From the NCBI GenBank assembly GCA_012295275.1, contig CM022679.1:17806342-17870341 (forward strand): DNA of 64,000 nucleotides, read 5' to 3'. Below, one piece after another: positions 12,988 to 24,734 of this stretch. A program made the translations under genes and the position numbers. Positions within the stretch are counted from its first letter, which is position 1, and each line of letters begins with the position of its first letter. The stretch comes from Chrysomallon squamiferum. Taxonomy: Eukaryota > Mollusca > Gastropoda > Neomphalida > Peltospiridae. The notes beneath the pieces are model-generated. The model was given only the letters and a program-made list of their open reading frames with translations, searched no databases and was not told where the DNA came from.

Positions 12988-13069
<82 letters not shown>
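12987..13069. repeat. palindromic compound microsatellite (GT)n(AT)n(AC)n
   Basis: GT units pass directly into AT units and then into AC units, so the left and right arms are reverse complements around an AT centre. The whole 80-base block can fold on itself. Confidence 0.9.
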
Positions 13070-13070
<1 letters not shown>

Positions 13071-13740
13071 ATATTATGAATACATATTTTTCACTCATGT
13101 ATTTGTTTTGATTTGTTACCATTATGTTTCATGACATATTATTCACACATATATATATATATATATATATATTGAAAGCATATAAAGTAATTGTTTATAT
13201 AATAATAATATATATATATATATATAGCGCTAAAACTGTAAATTTATTCCATATGTATCATTGTATCATGTCTAACCATGTTATCATTTTACTTTCCAAG
13301 TCATAATGTATATTTTTATATTTTGGTCCCTTGTCTGTCGTACATACTGTAAAAAGTGAATTAGCTGTGTTAACTCAACTATAATAAAATAAATGCTGTA
13401 TATTTCAATATGTGCTCAAACATGAACAATTAATTTATTATTTTAGCTTTATAGCCAGTGTATAACGTTATTTCACATGTTAAAGGTGATGCTGGTAAAA
13501 ACCTAATAATATATTTAAAGTTGAGTTCTCATTCTATTTTGAAACCAATGTACAGGCTCCGTCCCATTTTAAGAGTAGACTGCGAAACTAAAGAGTTTTA
13601 AAAACACGATGTTTAGGAAAAAGTTTAATGTATGATCCAGAGTGTTATAATTATATCTGGACTGTGTTTCTCAAATATCATGAGTTTAAACAGATTAGTT
13701 CACGGTTTTGTTTTTAAAATCAAGGCTGTAAATCTGCGTG

Positions 13741-13742
<2 letters not shown>

Positions 13743-13794
<52 letters not shown>
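13743..13794. repeat. AT dinucleotide tract
   Basis: About 26 AT units. Further short AT tracts lie at 13148-13172, 13209-13227, 14041-14057 and 15079-15100. Confidence 0.95.
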
Positions 13795-13795
<1 letters not shown>

Positions 13796-14814
13796 GCAAA
13801 TTTTTGATTATTTGATACATATAGCCTTAATATAAACTTCTTATTTTGTTATTGTTAACAAGAATGATAAACATTAATTAAATATATTAATTAATTCGGA
13901 AATGAAATCAAAATATGTTCGTTTGTTTTTCAATAGCTAGATAAAACTCTTTCAGTATAGACTTGTTTTTCTAAAGAGTCATGTTAAAACATTTTTTATT
14001 TATTTTTTTTTATTTTTTTTTTTCTATACCTTTCTTAACTATATATATATATATATAAATTGGCTGAAATTAAAATCGTTCCATTTCATCAAAAGGTTGG
14101 TACTCGTTTTGCACATGATGTTCATGCATTTTGTAATCTACTCATTACGGTACACATTCCTGATAATGTAAAGAATATGTGTCGCTTTCATCATGCTTAA
14201 CATTTAAATAATTAATATCATATGAATTGGACCGGTAAACAAAAGACGGTGCGCAAAATCATGGCAGGAAGCAAGCAATACAAAAGGGATCTATTTTGCA
14301 ATATTAATTTTCACTGTCTAAATTCTCAAAACTGTATTATACAAAGCCTAATAGATAAAAGGTTTGTTTTAATGTAACCGTTCAATTATGTGCACGATTA
14401 TGACTTACTGCACAGTTTCATTAAATGATTTATTCTTCCTAAACCGTTTGCTCAGCTACAAACATTCCACTGTTATTCATTGTCGAACGTAAAACAATGA
14501 AAATATTTTTATATACTGCACGGTGCAGCAGTCTTCCTGATATAAATAATATATTAATTATTACATCACAATACTGAATCACGTTTCTCGAGATCCACTG
14601 CCAAACGATTTTTTTTCTTCTTCTTTTCTTTTCTTGCTTTCAGTTAGGATTGCTATTTGTTTTGTTGTTGTTGTTTTGTTTTTTTTTTTTTTTGTTTTTT
14701 TTAGAACGGCTTTACTAAAACATTTTGATAAACCATTTGATATCGAGCCAACTTCAGCCTTTATTTATTTATTTATTTATTTATTTATTATTATTATTTT
14801 TATTATTATTATTC

Positions 14815-14955
14815 TGTACACAACAACTGGCCAGTTCCACTTTATCTTCACTTATACGAGATCATTGCTCATGCGCAGAGCGCATATCACGCTTACTCAT
14901 CACAAGCCAGTTGAGCCATTGCGGGCGTTCCTTCCTGTTCTTAATCTTTACAGAT
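14815..14955. promoter_or_regulatory. GC-richer island with TGCGCA motifs, ending in an acceptor-like site
   Basis: This short block is much richer in G+C than its surroundings. It contains CATGCGCAGAGCGCAT (about 14869-14884), which resembles paired half-sites for NRF1-type factors. It ends with a strong pyrimidine tract and CTTTACAG (AG about 14952-14953) on the plus strand. Two frames are open but both run into ATT repeats. It may be regulatory DNA or the start of an unrecognised exon. Confidence 0.2.
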
Positions 14956-15076
14956 AACATTTTTTTTTATTATTATTATTCTTTTAATACAGTACAGAAA
15001 GATTAAAAAATAATTATAAGAAGAAAGCAAAAGAATTTATTTTTAAAAAAGAATATTTATTTTTTTTACTGATTTT

Positions 15077-15099
<23 letters not shown>

Positions 15100-15108
<9 letters not shown>

Positions 15109-16730
15109 TTTTTCGAAATCCATTCAGAAGGGCCTCATATTTAACAAAGTAAAATTATATACATTTATTTTAATTGTAGATTTTAACAAATAATTATTAG
15201 GTTCACATGGGCAGCTAATTAAGATATATTTTGTTATTTATTTATAATTTATTGCTGCTTATATGGTTCAGAAAATGTCCATTAGTTTTACTTCGCTATA
15301 AATAAAATAAAAGTTTTCTTCTTGATCTATGTTTTCTAGGTTTAAATCAGCTGATACGTACAATCAAAACACTAGCTCAAGAAAGAAACATTAAAAATAC
15401 TTCGTTCCCTTCTATTTTCTGCATTTCCTAATTAGTTACCTTTAGCATTGTTTATCTTGTGATATGCATTATAATATATATTGTTATAAGTGTTATAATA
15501 AACGATCTTGTCATTATAAATATGTACGTACATGAATCCAAAATACACACACATATGTTTATACATACATACGTACATCCATATACACACACCCATAAAC
15601 ATACATACAAACATATAGATTTAAATAAAACCACTATCACAGACACATATATTCTATACTTAATTTACATATTTTAAATATATATATATTACATTGAAAT
15701 ATTTAATTAAGCTGTAACAATTCTGTGAAGGCTAGATTTGCATATTATTAATTCTAGAAGAATTATGATTATTTCATTTTACTCATGATGTGCATAAATC
15801 TGATATATATTTCAGTTAAAAAAAAGAAATAAATATTATTATTCTTTCAGTCGTTGTGTTTTCACTGATGATACTTCTATACAGTGTAACTGAAACAGCA
15901 AATGATAAAACAATAGAGGATTACAGAATAGTTTATTCCCAAAAGACCAACATTGGATTTATAACATTTCACAGTCAAACAAAATTTAAACAGAATTTTA
16001 AAATGTTGTGATGACTGCTGCCCATCGTCTTCAGTTTTGAAAGCCATCCCTCAACGTGATTCGTAGTACTGGCACCATTTGTTTCGAAATGGTTCCAATG
16101 TTTTCTGGAGATTCAAACATTTGTTTGGTGACATAGTCGCAAACCTCAAAACTTGTGGATCTTCTAGATCCGTTTTTTCTTCTGAATAAGTGTTCACTTT
16201 AATGACTATAGCGATTGAACCGTTCGGCCGTATCACTTAATCCCTTACTAATCCCTACAGATTGCGGGCACAGTGAGGATAAACCACTAAAACATGATAT
16301 CGAGACTATCACATCTGTTTTTAGATAAACAGATAAATGGACAGTGAGTGTCGCAGATTGTGTTGTATGAAGAAAACACTGTACATGGCCGTAACTACAC
16401 TGAGGCAAATGAGGGAAATTACTATTTTCAAAAAGAGTCTGGTTATGGCTATTGTGTATCAGTTTCACTTGAGAGGTATGACGTCATAGTTAAAACATCT
16501 TAATCCACTTTATTACATTACCAAGAAAACACGTGTATTATTGTTTGTGGATGGACATGCATGCATGTGCGCTTTTCTCTTTTCCCGGATACAAATGAAA
16601 ACTGTATCATCAGATAACTATTGATTTCTATTAACATAATTTACATAATTTATATGATATATAAAATGAACTAAATTACTGTCAGAAAAATATTCATTAT
16701 TGGAAAGTAATAGAGCCCGCGATTTCAGAA
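15100..16730. other. intergenic DNA with two unassigned minus-strand open frames
   Basis: Minus-strand frames at 16199-16468 (89 codons) and 16051-16236 (61 codons) have a balanced composition. They lie in DNA less AT-rich than average, and the second ends NKWCQYYESR before its stop. Possible splice sites exist between them but give no clear join. They could be a decayed transposon-derived gene. I assign no function. Confidence 0.25.
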
Positions 16731-16733
16731 ATA

Positions 16734-16736
<3 letters not shown>

Positions 16737-16827
<91 letters not shown>
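16737..16827. repeat. GA dinucleotide tract (polypurine)
   Basis: About 45 GA units form a polypurine/polypyrimidine mirror repeat able to form a triplex. Similar tracts occur at 38460-38569 and 51421-51519. Confidence 0.97.
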
Positions 16828-16829
<2 letters not shown>

Positions 16830-16830
<1 letters not shown>

Positions 16831-19150
16831 GTATGTAGGTGTGTGTGTGTGTGTTTATATATACATATATAGATCTCTAGATAAAAATCATTCACAAGCA
16901 TACTAACTGAGATGTTATTTCTTTAAATTATGTAAAGAAAGTTCCCATTCAGATTAGGTTTCCATAAACAAGTTCGACTTCCATTTTATATTTTCTGGTT
17001 GGTCATTGTGGTTCTTGCTGTAAGCACGGTATATTTTGGTCGTCAGCCTTACATATAAACGAGTAGTTTAGGTCGAAATATGTATAAAATAAAAATGTAT
17101 ATTCGCACATGTTATTCTGATGTACGACGCTATTATATTATATTTGTAACAACAGAGGAAAACAGTCGAAATATTTTTATTCGCATACATATACATACAT
17201 ATATACACGCGAACACACACAAACACATGTAGTCATGTATACACATACATAGGCAAAGTTGTTGTTATTTTCTATTTCGAAACCGAGCTTGTTCGGTGAT
17301 AAACAAGAGATTTAATGTTACTTTGAACACATTATCAGACAGTGTATAGAAGTCAGTCCCTTGTGAGTCTGTCAGACACAGTGTATGATTTACTCACAGA
17401 TACACCATCATTACAGTAAAAACAAACACAATAATTTATCTTTTTTCATCATGCTTTTCATTTTCTCGAATTTACCACTGTGTCATTCTTTGTTAATCAT
17501 ATTTAAAACAATTTTAAATAATAATAATAAAATTACAAAACAAATTATAAAAAACAAAATAATAAAAAACAAAAAATGCATTAATGAAATGTACTGGTAG
17601 TTAGAACAGATTTTAAAATAATGCCTCTATGTGTTTAAGTTATAGTGAACTACAGTATCAATCATAAAAGCGCGATGTTGCAATAGAAACTAAAATTACA
17701 GTATTGGTACTGATGGAAGCAACAAATATGCGCACAAATCAATATCACGTATTGATAATTAGTACGTATTTATAAAATATACAAAGTAAAACAGAAATTA
17801 ATGAATACTGATACATCAGTAATAAATAATCTTGATAATGGCACTAAATTATGTAAATGCTGAAAAGGATATTTATTTGCAAGTAGAATTTTAATTTAAG
17901 AAAGTGACGTTAAGATAATCCCACAATTAAAAGAAAACTGAAACATATATTTACTCCCTTTCTACAGACATTTTGACCACTGCATCTTATTCAGGTCTGC
18001 AATATTTTTTATTTAATATTATTATTTATGTTTTTAGGTTTAAACACTACTGAAATTTCAATATGTTGATATAATACATTTTTCGTTTGTTGTTTGTTTT
18101 ATTTTTTCGTATCTATGTATCAATGCATACTTATAAAATCATTCTAATTTCATATATAGCAACAATCTTTTAATGTGCATATCTATCTGTCATTCCTTTA
18201 TTATCTAGTCGAATGTATCTATCGTCTGTCAATATTTTTGTCTGTATTTCAGTGTGTCTGTTTATATTTATTTAAATTTTTCTATTTTTCTCTTAACTTT
18301 TTATTTTTCTCAATATATTTTTCTTACAAGCTATATATATATATATATCTACATCTATCTATCTATATATATTTTTAAAGAATTGTAATGATTCAGTAAT
18401 CAATAAACTCGTCTACGATATTTTTATTTCAAGAAGTCAGTTTGTCTAGTTTCAGATATAATCTATATATGTTCATTATAAATTAAAGAGAACTGAAAAA
18501 TTAAAGAAATAAAATTTAAAAAGAAAAGAAAAAAGAGAAAAAAAGAAATAAAGAAGACAAGAAACAGAAAACTATTATAATAACATTGATAAACAAAAAA
18601 TTATTAAAGATATTTTTAATAAACTAATAATCTTTTATAAGGTATAAAATTAAATACATTAAAATAATACATATATTTTAAAACTTTACATATGTAAAAT
18701 GAAGAAGGAAAAGAAAATACGTTAAAAATATATATTATTTTGATTTGGTATGTGTGAAGAACCATCAGACATATATATATCTTCAGTTGATGCTGATCTT
18801 ATGCATTACATTACTGGGTGCTCTGAGAACAACTTGACATGTTACAAAACTGCAGTTGCATATTGTTGGTTCTCCACTGTAATCTTACTACATTATATCA
18901 AGCGTGTGATCTAATATGGTACCATAGTATTGTAAACATGTGATGGGTTGTGTTTAATGGAGAGTTTAATTGTAGAGCTTTTCAATGTTAAGTTTCTTTT
19001 CACTGCTAATTCAAAGACATTTTTTTGTCTCTTATTGACTTTTTTGTCTTCTATGTTTGTAATTTCATAACTATGATATTATAAATTTTAAACAAACTGT
19101 AAAACATGTATAAGAAAGAATATTAATTTATTGATGGTGAAAATTAAAGG
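16830..19150. other. intergenic AT-rich DNA, no gene seen
   Basis: It holds CATA/ACAC tracts (about 17186-17253), an A-rich stretch (17512-17575) and a purine-rich stretch (18480-18560). Open frames here are AT-driven. Confidence 0.5.
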
Positions 19151-19156
19151 TATTAC

Positions 19157-19202
19157 ATCTATCTATCTATCTATAGATAGATAGGTAGATAGATAGATAG
19201 AT
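19157..19202. repeat. inverted tetranucleotide repeat (ATCT)n(AGAT)n
   Basis: ATCT units abut AGAT units with almost no spacer, so the tract is a near-perfect hairpin of about 20 bp per arm. Confidence 0.9.
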
Positions 19203-19479
19203 ACTAACACATACACAGGCACACACAAAATAATTTAATAAATAATACATACTTATTATTAGTAAGTGTACTCTTCAACAGATATATAAATTTGTTTACT
19301 TCTTTCATAACTATTGACTGTTATTCATACTTGTACCGACTATATCTAACGATTTTTCTCACAAAGAAACTCATCAAACCTTTGCAATGAGATATCTCTA
19401 AAATCAAAGCGCAGAACCAGATTGTGGTGGTATACTAGTCATTTAATTATCTAAAGAGATTATTCTGTTGAAATCTTAG

Positions 19480-19739
19480 TACAGTGGTACCTCGACGTAC
19501 TAGTTTTTGGAGTTACGAGCAGTCACCCGAGCGATTTTTTGCTTTGAGTTGCGAACGAAAATCCGAGTTCCGAGTTACAACACAACATCCGGCCAGCATC
19601 GCTGGGGGGCTGGAACTGATTTTTGGTATTTCAGTTAATTTGAGTTGGGAAAATTGATTTGATATACGAGCAAACTGAGATGCGAGCTTGGTCACGGAAA
19701 GAATTAAGCTCGTAAGTCAAGGTACCCATGCACTGTCTA
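19480..19739. mobile_element. Tc1/mariner-type MITE, about 254 bp
   Basis: The left end CAGTGGTACCTCGACGTAC (from 19482) and the right end (TTACGAGCTTAATT side, ending at about 19735 as CACTG) are imperfect terminal inverted repeats. Both carry the GGTACCTYGAC word. TA precedes the left end; on the right the adjacent TCTA is an imperfect counterpart. No transposase is encoded; the 60-codon minus-strand frame across it is a shadow. A partial reverse-oriented copy lies at 51270-51327. Terminal repeats reading GGTACCTCGAC/TACGAG are typical of mariner-like non-autonomous elements. Confidence 0.75.
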
Positions 19740-21050
19740 ATTTCGTATTTCTATATTTTTAATCAGTTTGTTATTCTTTGTTTTGTTTTGAGGGATATAT
19801 AATTTGTTTGTTATTCCTAGTTAATTATATTCATGTACATTTTCTGATTTATTTAGTTTTTTCACTATTTTAATGATAAAGAGTGAGTAAGGTTGCTAAA
19901 ATGATAAACTGATAGTAATATATGCATGTACGTGTATTTTAAGTTACATATGTGTTAATATACGAGATAAGTAATGAGTAAGTGTTCGTTGAAGTTTGTT
20001 TTCCAAAGTCCCCTCCCTCTCTTGAGAAAAAAATAAATATAGAAGTTAATACACCTGTTTGTCTGAATTATCCATGTTCACTAAATTAATCCGATCAATA
20101 AATAAATCTTCTTGCATAACTATTAGCTGAAAAAGAAAACTAAGATTTCAATAAATGTAACGATGTAAAATATAACTATTTTCTGTACCATTAACACACA
20201 TCCTTGAAATGATTTAATAATTTAGTGAGGAGACTATTCTTATTTACATTTTTCTTTTTCTGTAATAATTGTTTTTGGAATTCTTCATTAATTGTTTAAT
20301 ATATACAATGTGTATGTTTGTGTGTGTGTGTGTTTGTGTAATTATATATATTAATTTAACTGAAATTTTATAAATATTAACTTTATTTATAATTTAATGA
20401 TATATTATATTAATTTTTTTGCATGAAAACTTGAAGCCACTGCTCAGTATTTTAAGTTTCAGTGTTGGACAATGAGCTATTATTTGTATGTTTTCCATGA
20501 CAAGTCAGCAGTGATGTAGCGCTATAATGTTCAGACAGAACATCTGTTTGCATAATTTTTCAATCAATACATGGAGTCACTGCAGTGTAAGATAAAACAA
20601 TTACTTCTGTCCATATATAGCCGTCTAGACATCTTAACTATTTCACACTATGTCACAATGTTCCTGTCACTAGAGACGCAGGGAAGTCCTGACAAACAAC
20701 TTCCTTACAGAGACTTCCATAGAAAATCAAATAAAGCCAAATTAAAAAAATGTATTTAGATATTCTCTTACATGTCTGTTTTAATTAGGATTTTTTTGAA
20801 GAGAAAAAATATTGACTTTCACATAAAAAAAAACAATTTGTTTTTCTTACTAATATTCTTTGTTTCTAGTAAGTTATGGTAGTACAAATAACGTAATATG
20901 GATTAAGGTGGATCACAAACATTTTATATTCACGATGTTTAAATTATTATCTAACATAAGAAATAATTTTTGCTGGAATAAGAAAGCTGATACTGCTGTT
21001 ACAATTGGTATTATTTTACGTGTCTGTAATTTTATTACTTAAATTCATCA
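19740..21050. other. intergenic DNA with weak exon-like segments
   Basis: A good acceptor (TTTGTTTCTAG, AG about 20868-20869) opens into a frame that runs to a stop at about 21042 and encodes about 57 residues (SYGSTNNVIW start). A 62-codon frame at 20571-20759 lies upstream. No in-phase donor joins them, so I do not call a gene. Confidence 0.25.
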
Positions 21051-21059
21051 GTGTGTAAG

Positions 21060-21370
21060 ACATTCGTCACAAACTCTGAAGGTACGTTTAGCCTTGAACG
21101 AGGCAGCAGAATGGCTGAGTAATTTTCATCTCGTGTCTGTGCTGCGTATCACATCTCACATGTTGAGCTGAACATCTTAGTGATGATTCCAAACAAGCCG
21201 GTGGCAGTTTTGTTAATGCACAAGGCGGCCGTCACATGATTTCGTCTTGTTTCCGGGTTTATTGCTGCTCTTTCAGTTATTCCTGAAATATTCCTAGGAG
21301 ATAAAGGTCGTCTTTTCACTGACATTTCTTACTATGCTAAAACGTCACAGCTAACAACAGCACTGGCACT
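21060..21370. promoter_or_regulatory. GC-richer non-coding block
   Basis: It is clearly less AT-rich than its flanks, with AAGGCGGCC and CGTCACATGA words and no open frame of note. It is a candidate conserved regulatory element only because of composition. A donor-like GAAG/GTACGT lies at about 21080. Confidence 0.2.
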
Positions 21371-21379
21371 AACAGCTTT

Positions 21380-23390
21380 ATGGTCTTATTCTTTCTTTGT
21401 TTCACTTTTTTCTTGTAATTATTTTTATGGTCAACAGGAACTTTAATGTTTAGATGAAACGTTTCAAAACCTGTTTGCATCAAGTCTTTTACTGTATCCT
21501 ACTAGAAAGTTGCAGTTAAAAAAAAAATAATAATAATAATAAAAATAACAGTGATGTGCTTGATCTTGTTTCGTTGCCTTACTATTATATAGATATTTAG
21601 TACACTATACTTTCAAAACTGAAATAAAAGTACTTTTAGTGACTTTTACAAAAATAACATTGCCAGAATTTCATCAGTAGTATACGGTGAACATTAGACT
21701 TGAGTTTTAAGAAAAATACTGTGGCTTGTGAAAATGTTTTGGAACTTAGGCAGGTTTGGGAGAAAACCCAAAGTTATATCATTTGAAATAAAATGATTTT
21801 ACGATATGTGGTACGAAGAACTAGGTCATATTATAGAAACACTGTCTTCTTCTGACAGTGTCATAAGTAATTTTGAAAATAGTTATTCAAGACAATACCT
21901 AAAACAGAAGAAAAAAAACGCAGACATAAGCAGCTATTCTTTTCTGTTCTTTTTCTTTCTTTTTTTTCATTTATCTAATATTCATAAGATTTTCTAATGT
22001 AGCAGTATGGGTATTTAGGTTTAACGCAGGCACTCCAGTGTTAGGCTAGTTCACATCATACCAGTACTCTTACATGAACACATTTATTTAAAGCTAATCG
22101 TATCTATAACCAATCAACAAAAACACCACAATAAAAGTATATCAAAGGAGACAAAAGACAGTAAATTATTAACTATGTGAACTTTTGGATGTCATGAAGA
22201 CTTATTACTATAAGATCTGACTGTCAAGTAGAGAATGAAGATAGAACATTGATGATAAACGTAAACACTGAACCTTTACAACTACCAGCTGTTTGGCGTG
22301 ACAAAGATAAGGTCACATATAGGAAATTGATCGTGTTTCAGAATATCAGTGTTATCTGACTCTTGTTGAAAAATATTAGCATGTGAAGAAATATAAATTA
22401 AAGACACGTAAGCGAAAGCGCACACTGTCACACGTGAAATACTATAGTAATATTTCTGTTAAAGCACGGATTGTCAGTGCAAACGTCTTGCTTGTTTCAG
22501 ACATACAAAGTTACGCACATACATATACACGTATGACACGTGCTGTCTGTAACACTCGACCTTCACACATTTATAATTTCCCACGACATCTCTTAGTATA
22601 GATCCTTGGCCGAATTTGCACACCACTAGGGATGGGTTCGATGTTGTTATTATTAGTAGTAGTAGTAGTATCGTCGTTTTATGATTGTTATAGTTTCTTT
22701 CTTTGTAGTTTTCTTTTAAAATTATCATCATCATTATTATTGCTGTTTTTGTTATTATCATCGTCACCATCATCATTATCATCATCTGTTATAACTGTTG
22801 CTATTGTTAGTATTATTTTTCATGTTGATACCCTTGTAATTGTTTACACAACTGCAACAACAAAACCTACTACTACTACTACTACTGTTGTTGATGTCAG
22901 TGCTTTTATTTTTAGTTTTTGCTAACAACATAAATCTAACAAGCATTTCTCGACGCAGCTCTAAATCATCTTTCAATTTCTTAATTAATCAGTTATAACA
23001 TATTCGTTTATTTAAAGTTACAGCCATTTATAGTCTGTATAGAATTCGGAAAGTATCTAAATAGATCAAAGGTTTTTTTTTACAGTGGTCTATTAGAAAT
23101 CCGGCTAACTTTAAACATATTTTTAATTTAAGGTACTCTATATCATCTGTTTTGATTTCTCGACGGCCTTATCTGTCAAAAAGTAAAACTATATGATAAC
23201 AAAATATATACTGAATAAAGCAGTCCAAAAAAAAAAAAAAAAAATCTTTTCATTTTCTTCACTGTGACCTTTACGTAATAACCGACATAACTGTGACAAA
23301 AATAGTTTGTACATGACAACTGATACGTTTAGTAGAATTTAAATTCTTCTTTAAAAAGCAGCTTGTCAAATAGATTTTGCGTCATCTGTT
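21380..23390. other. intergenic DNA with trinucleotide-rich block
   Basis: Imperfect GTA, ATT, ATC and ACT repeats cluster at 22640-22890. They generate low-complexity frames on both strands (poly-Val/Leu/Ser plus, Met/Ile minus) that I reject as genes. Poly(A) lies at 23227-23243. Confidence 0.5.
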
Positions 23391-23434
23391 CCTTGGGGAG
23401 CTTTTTCGCAAATTACTTTCTACGGTAACCATTC

Positions 23435-23625
23435 CTATAAATGTATGGCGTTGGCTCCGTTTGGAATCCTGTCAGTGGCAGATATGCTGACTTTAATTAG
23501 CGCAAGCTCAGATTCATCTGCAGCCAACAGGAAGGCAATTAAAACTGTCGTCTGCTGTGCAATGCAATTCGTGACCTGTCCTTAATGTCACGTCCAAGCA
23601 CCTGGGAGCACTCTGTTAATGATTA
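23435..23625. promoter_or_regulatory. candidate enhancer: homeodomain and E-box sites in a GC-richer block
   Basis: Within about 150 bases there are TTTAATTAGC, GGCAATTAAA and GTTAATGATTAG, which are homeodomain-type cores. E-box words CATCTG and CACCTG lie among them. The block stands out from the AT-rich flanks and has no long open frame. Such mixed homeodomain/bHLH clusters are typical of developmental enhancers; function here is inferred. Confidence 0.3.
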
Positions 23626-24188
23626 GAAAAATATCTTTCTTCAAATCCTTTAGCAGAATAAAGTAAATTTGATTTTTTTGTTCTTATGGTAAGCTTAGTC
23701 GATTCTGTTCACTTGGAGCCACCGACACTTGTGTGTCTGTTAAAAACAAATAAAATATATGGTTTGAGATTGATTTTGTTTAATCATAAAAAATAAGAGA
23801 AAGATTCCAAACAATTGTCACGGGGCTCAAACCTTGTATGTTTTATTAGGGCTTAGTCTAGGGTAACAAGGTGCTTTAATGGCCACCTAACAACGAATAT
23901 AGACGCTAAATTGACAGCAATCTATATAAATCAATAAGTCTATCTAATAACTAGAGAAATATACACAACACCAGTTAAGTTTCAAGTTAATTATTTAATT
24001 ATGATATACAGGTGAATTGATAATAATACATTATACAATCATAAAAAAATACTTTTCAGTAATTTTGATTAATGGTACTAGAAAGGTCATATCATATGGG
24101 GAACCAAGACAAAATAAGAATCTGCACGGAGGACAGATTAATTTTAAACAAAAGTTATTGACACAGGCTAATTGCACATTACACCCTA

Positions 24189-24449
24189 TCAAAATAAGCA
24201 AGACAGTTGCTTACCATACTCGTCTGTAAAGACAATATCATTCAAAAACATTTGGTTTCCCGGCCTGACTGAACTTTTGTCTTGACCGTTTCCTTCGATC
24301 TCGCTTACTTCTTTTTCTTCTGTTACTTCTCTTCCTTCGTTTTTCTTTTCGTTCTTAATTACTAAAATGCAGCCCTTTTTATAATAACGCCATGGAGTTG
24401 AAAAATGAGCGGAAACAATAAAAGGAGCGGATGTGATTTGAAGTAACAA
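24189..24449 (-). other. exon-like minus-strand open segment
   Basis: The frame encodes a Glu/Lys-rich middle part (KNEGREVTEEKEVSEIEG) and ends near a good minus-strand donor, TATG/GTAAGC (about 24213). Its 5' end runs into the 66-bp tandem repeat. It could be an exon of a minus-strand transcript. No partner exon was found and no domain is recognised. Confidence 0.2.
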
Positions 24450-24618
24450 TTAAAGTTACGCAATTTCCATTCCATCGCTTAAAAATAAAAAAGAAGATGT
24501 GAATTGAAGTAACAATTAAAGTTAGGCAATCTGAATTCCATCGCTTAAAATAAAAGGAGCGAATCTCTGATTGAAGTAACTAATTTGGTTACGCAATCTG
24601 AATTTCGTTAAAACAATA
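24416..24618. repeat. 66-67 bp tandem repeat, three diverged copies
   Basis: The word GAAGTAACAATTAAAGTTA begins at 24440 and 24506, with a diverged copy at 24573. Each is followed by CAAT..AATTCCATCGCTTAAAA or a degraded form. Periods are 66 and 67 bases. Confidence 0.9.
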
Positions 24619-24672
24619 AATGGCATCTAGTTGATGTTTTTCATTCTACGACAGACACGCCCTGAAGAAAAC

Positions 24673-24732
24673 GTGCTTCACAACAGCTTGCTCTGATTAG
24701 CACATTAAATTTTTTCACATTCACATTTGTTT
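24673..24732 (+). repeat. short dispersed repeat, copy 1
   Basis: GTGCTTCACAACAGCTTGCT and the following GATTAGCAC are shared with 30085-30145, with two differences over the first 36 bases. The weaker downstream similarity continues through a T-run and CA-containing words. The core begins GTGCT and ends AGCAC, so its ends are complementary. The family is unknown to me. Confidence 0.6.
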
Positions 24733-24734
24733 TC

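Noticed and set aside
14634-15006. Overlapping 107- and 93-codon plus frames as a gene
   Set aside because: Both run through TTTA/ATT repeats in different frames; only the central GC-richer patch is of interest.
16051-16468. Minus-strand frames as a transposase remnant
   Set aside because: Composition is suggestive, but I see no catalytic motif, terminal repeats or clear splice join, so I leave them unassigned.
22474-22925. Val/Leu/Ser-rich and Met/Ile-rich frames on both strands
   Set aside because: They follow imperfect trinucleotide repeats.
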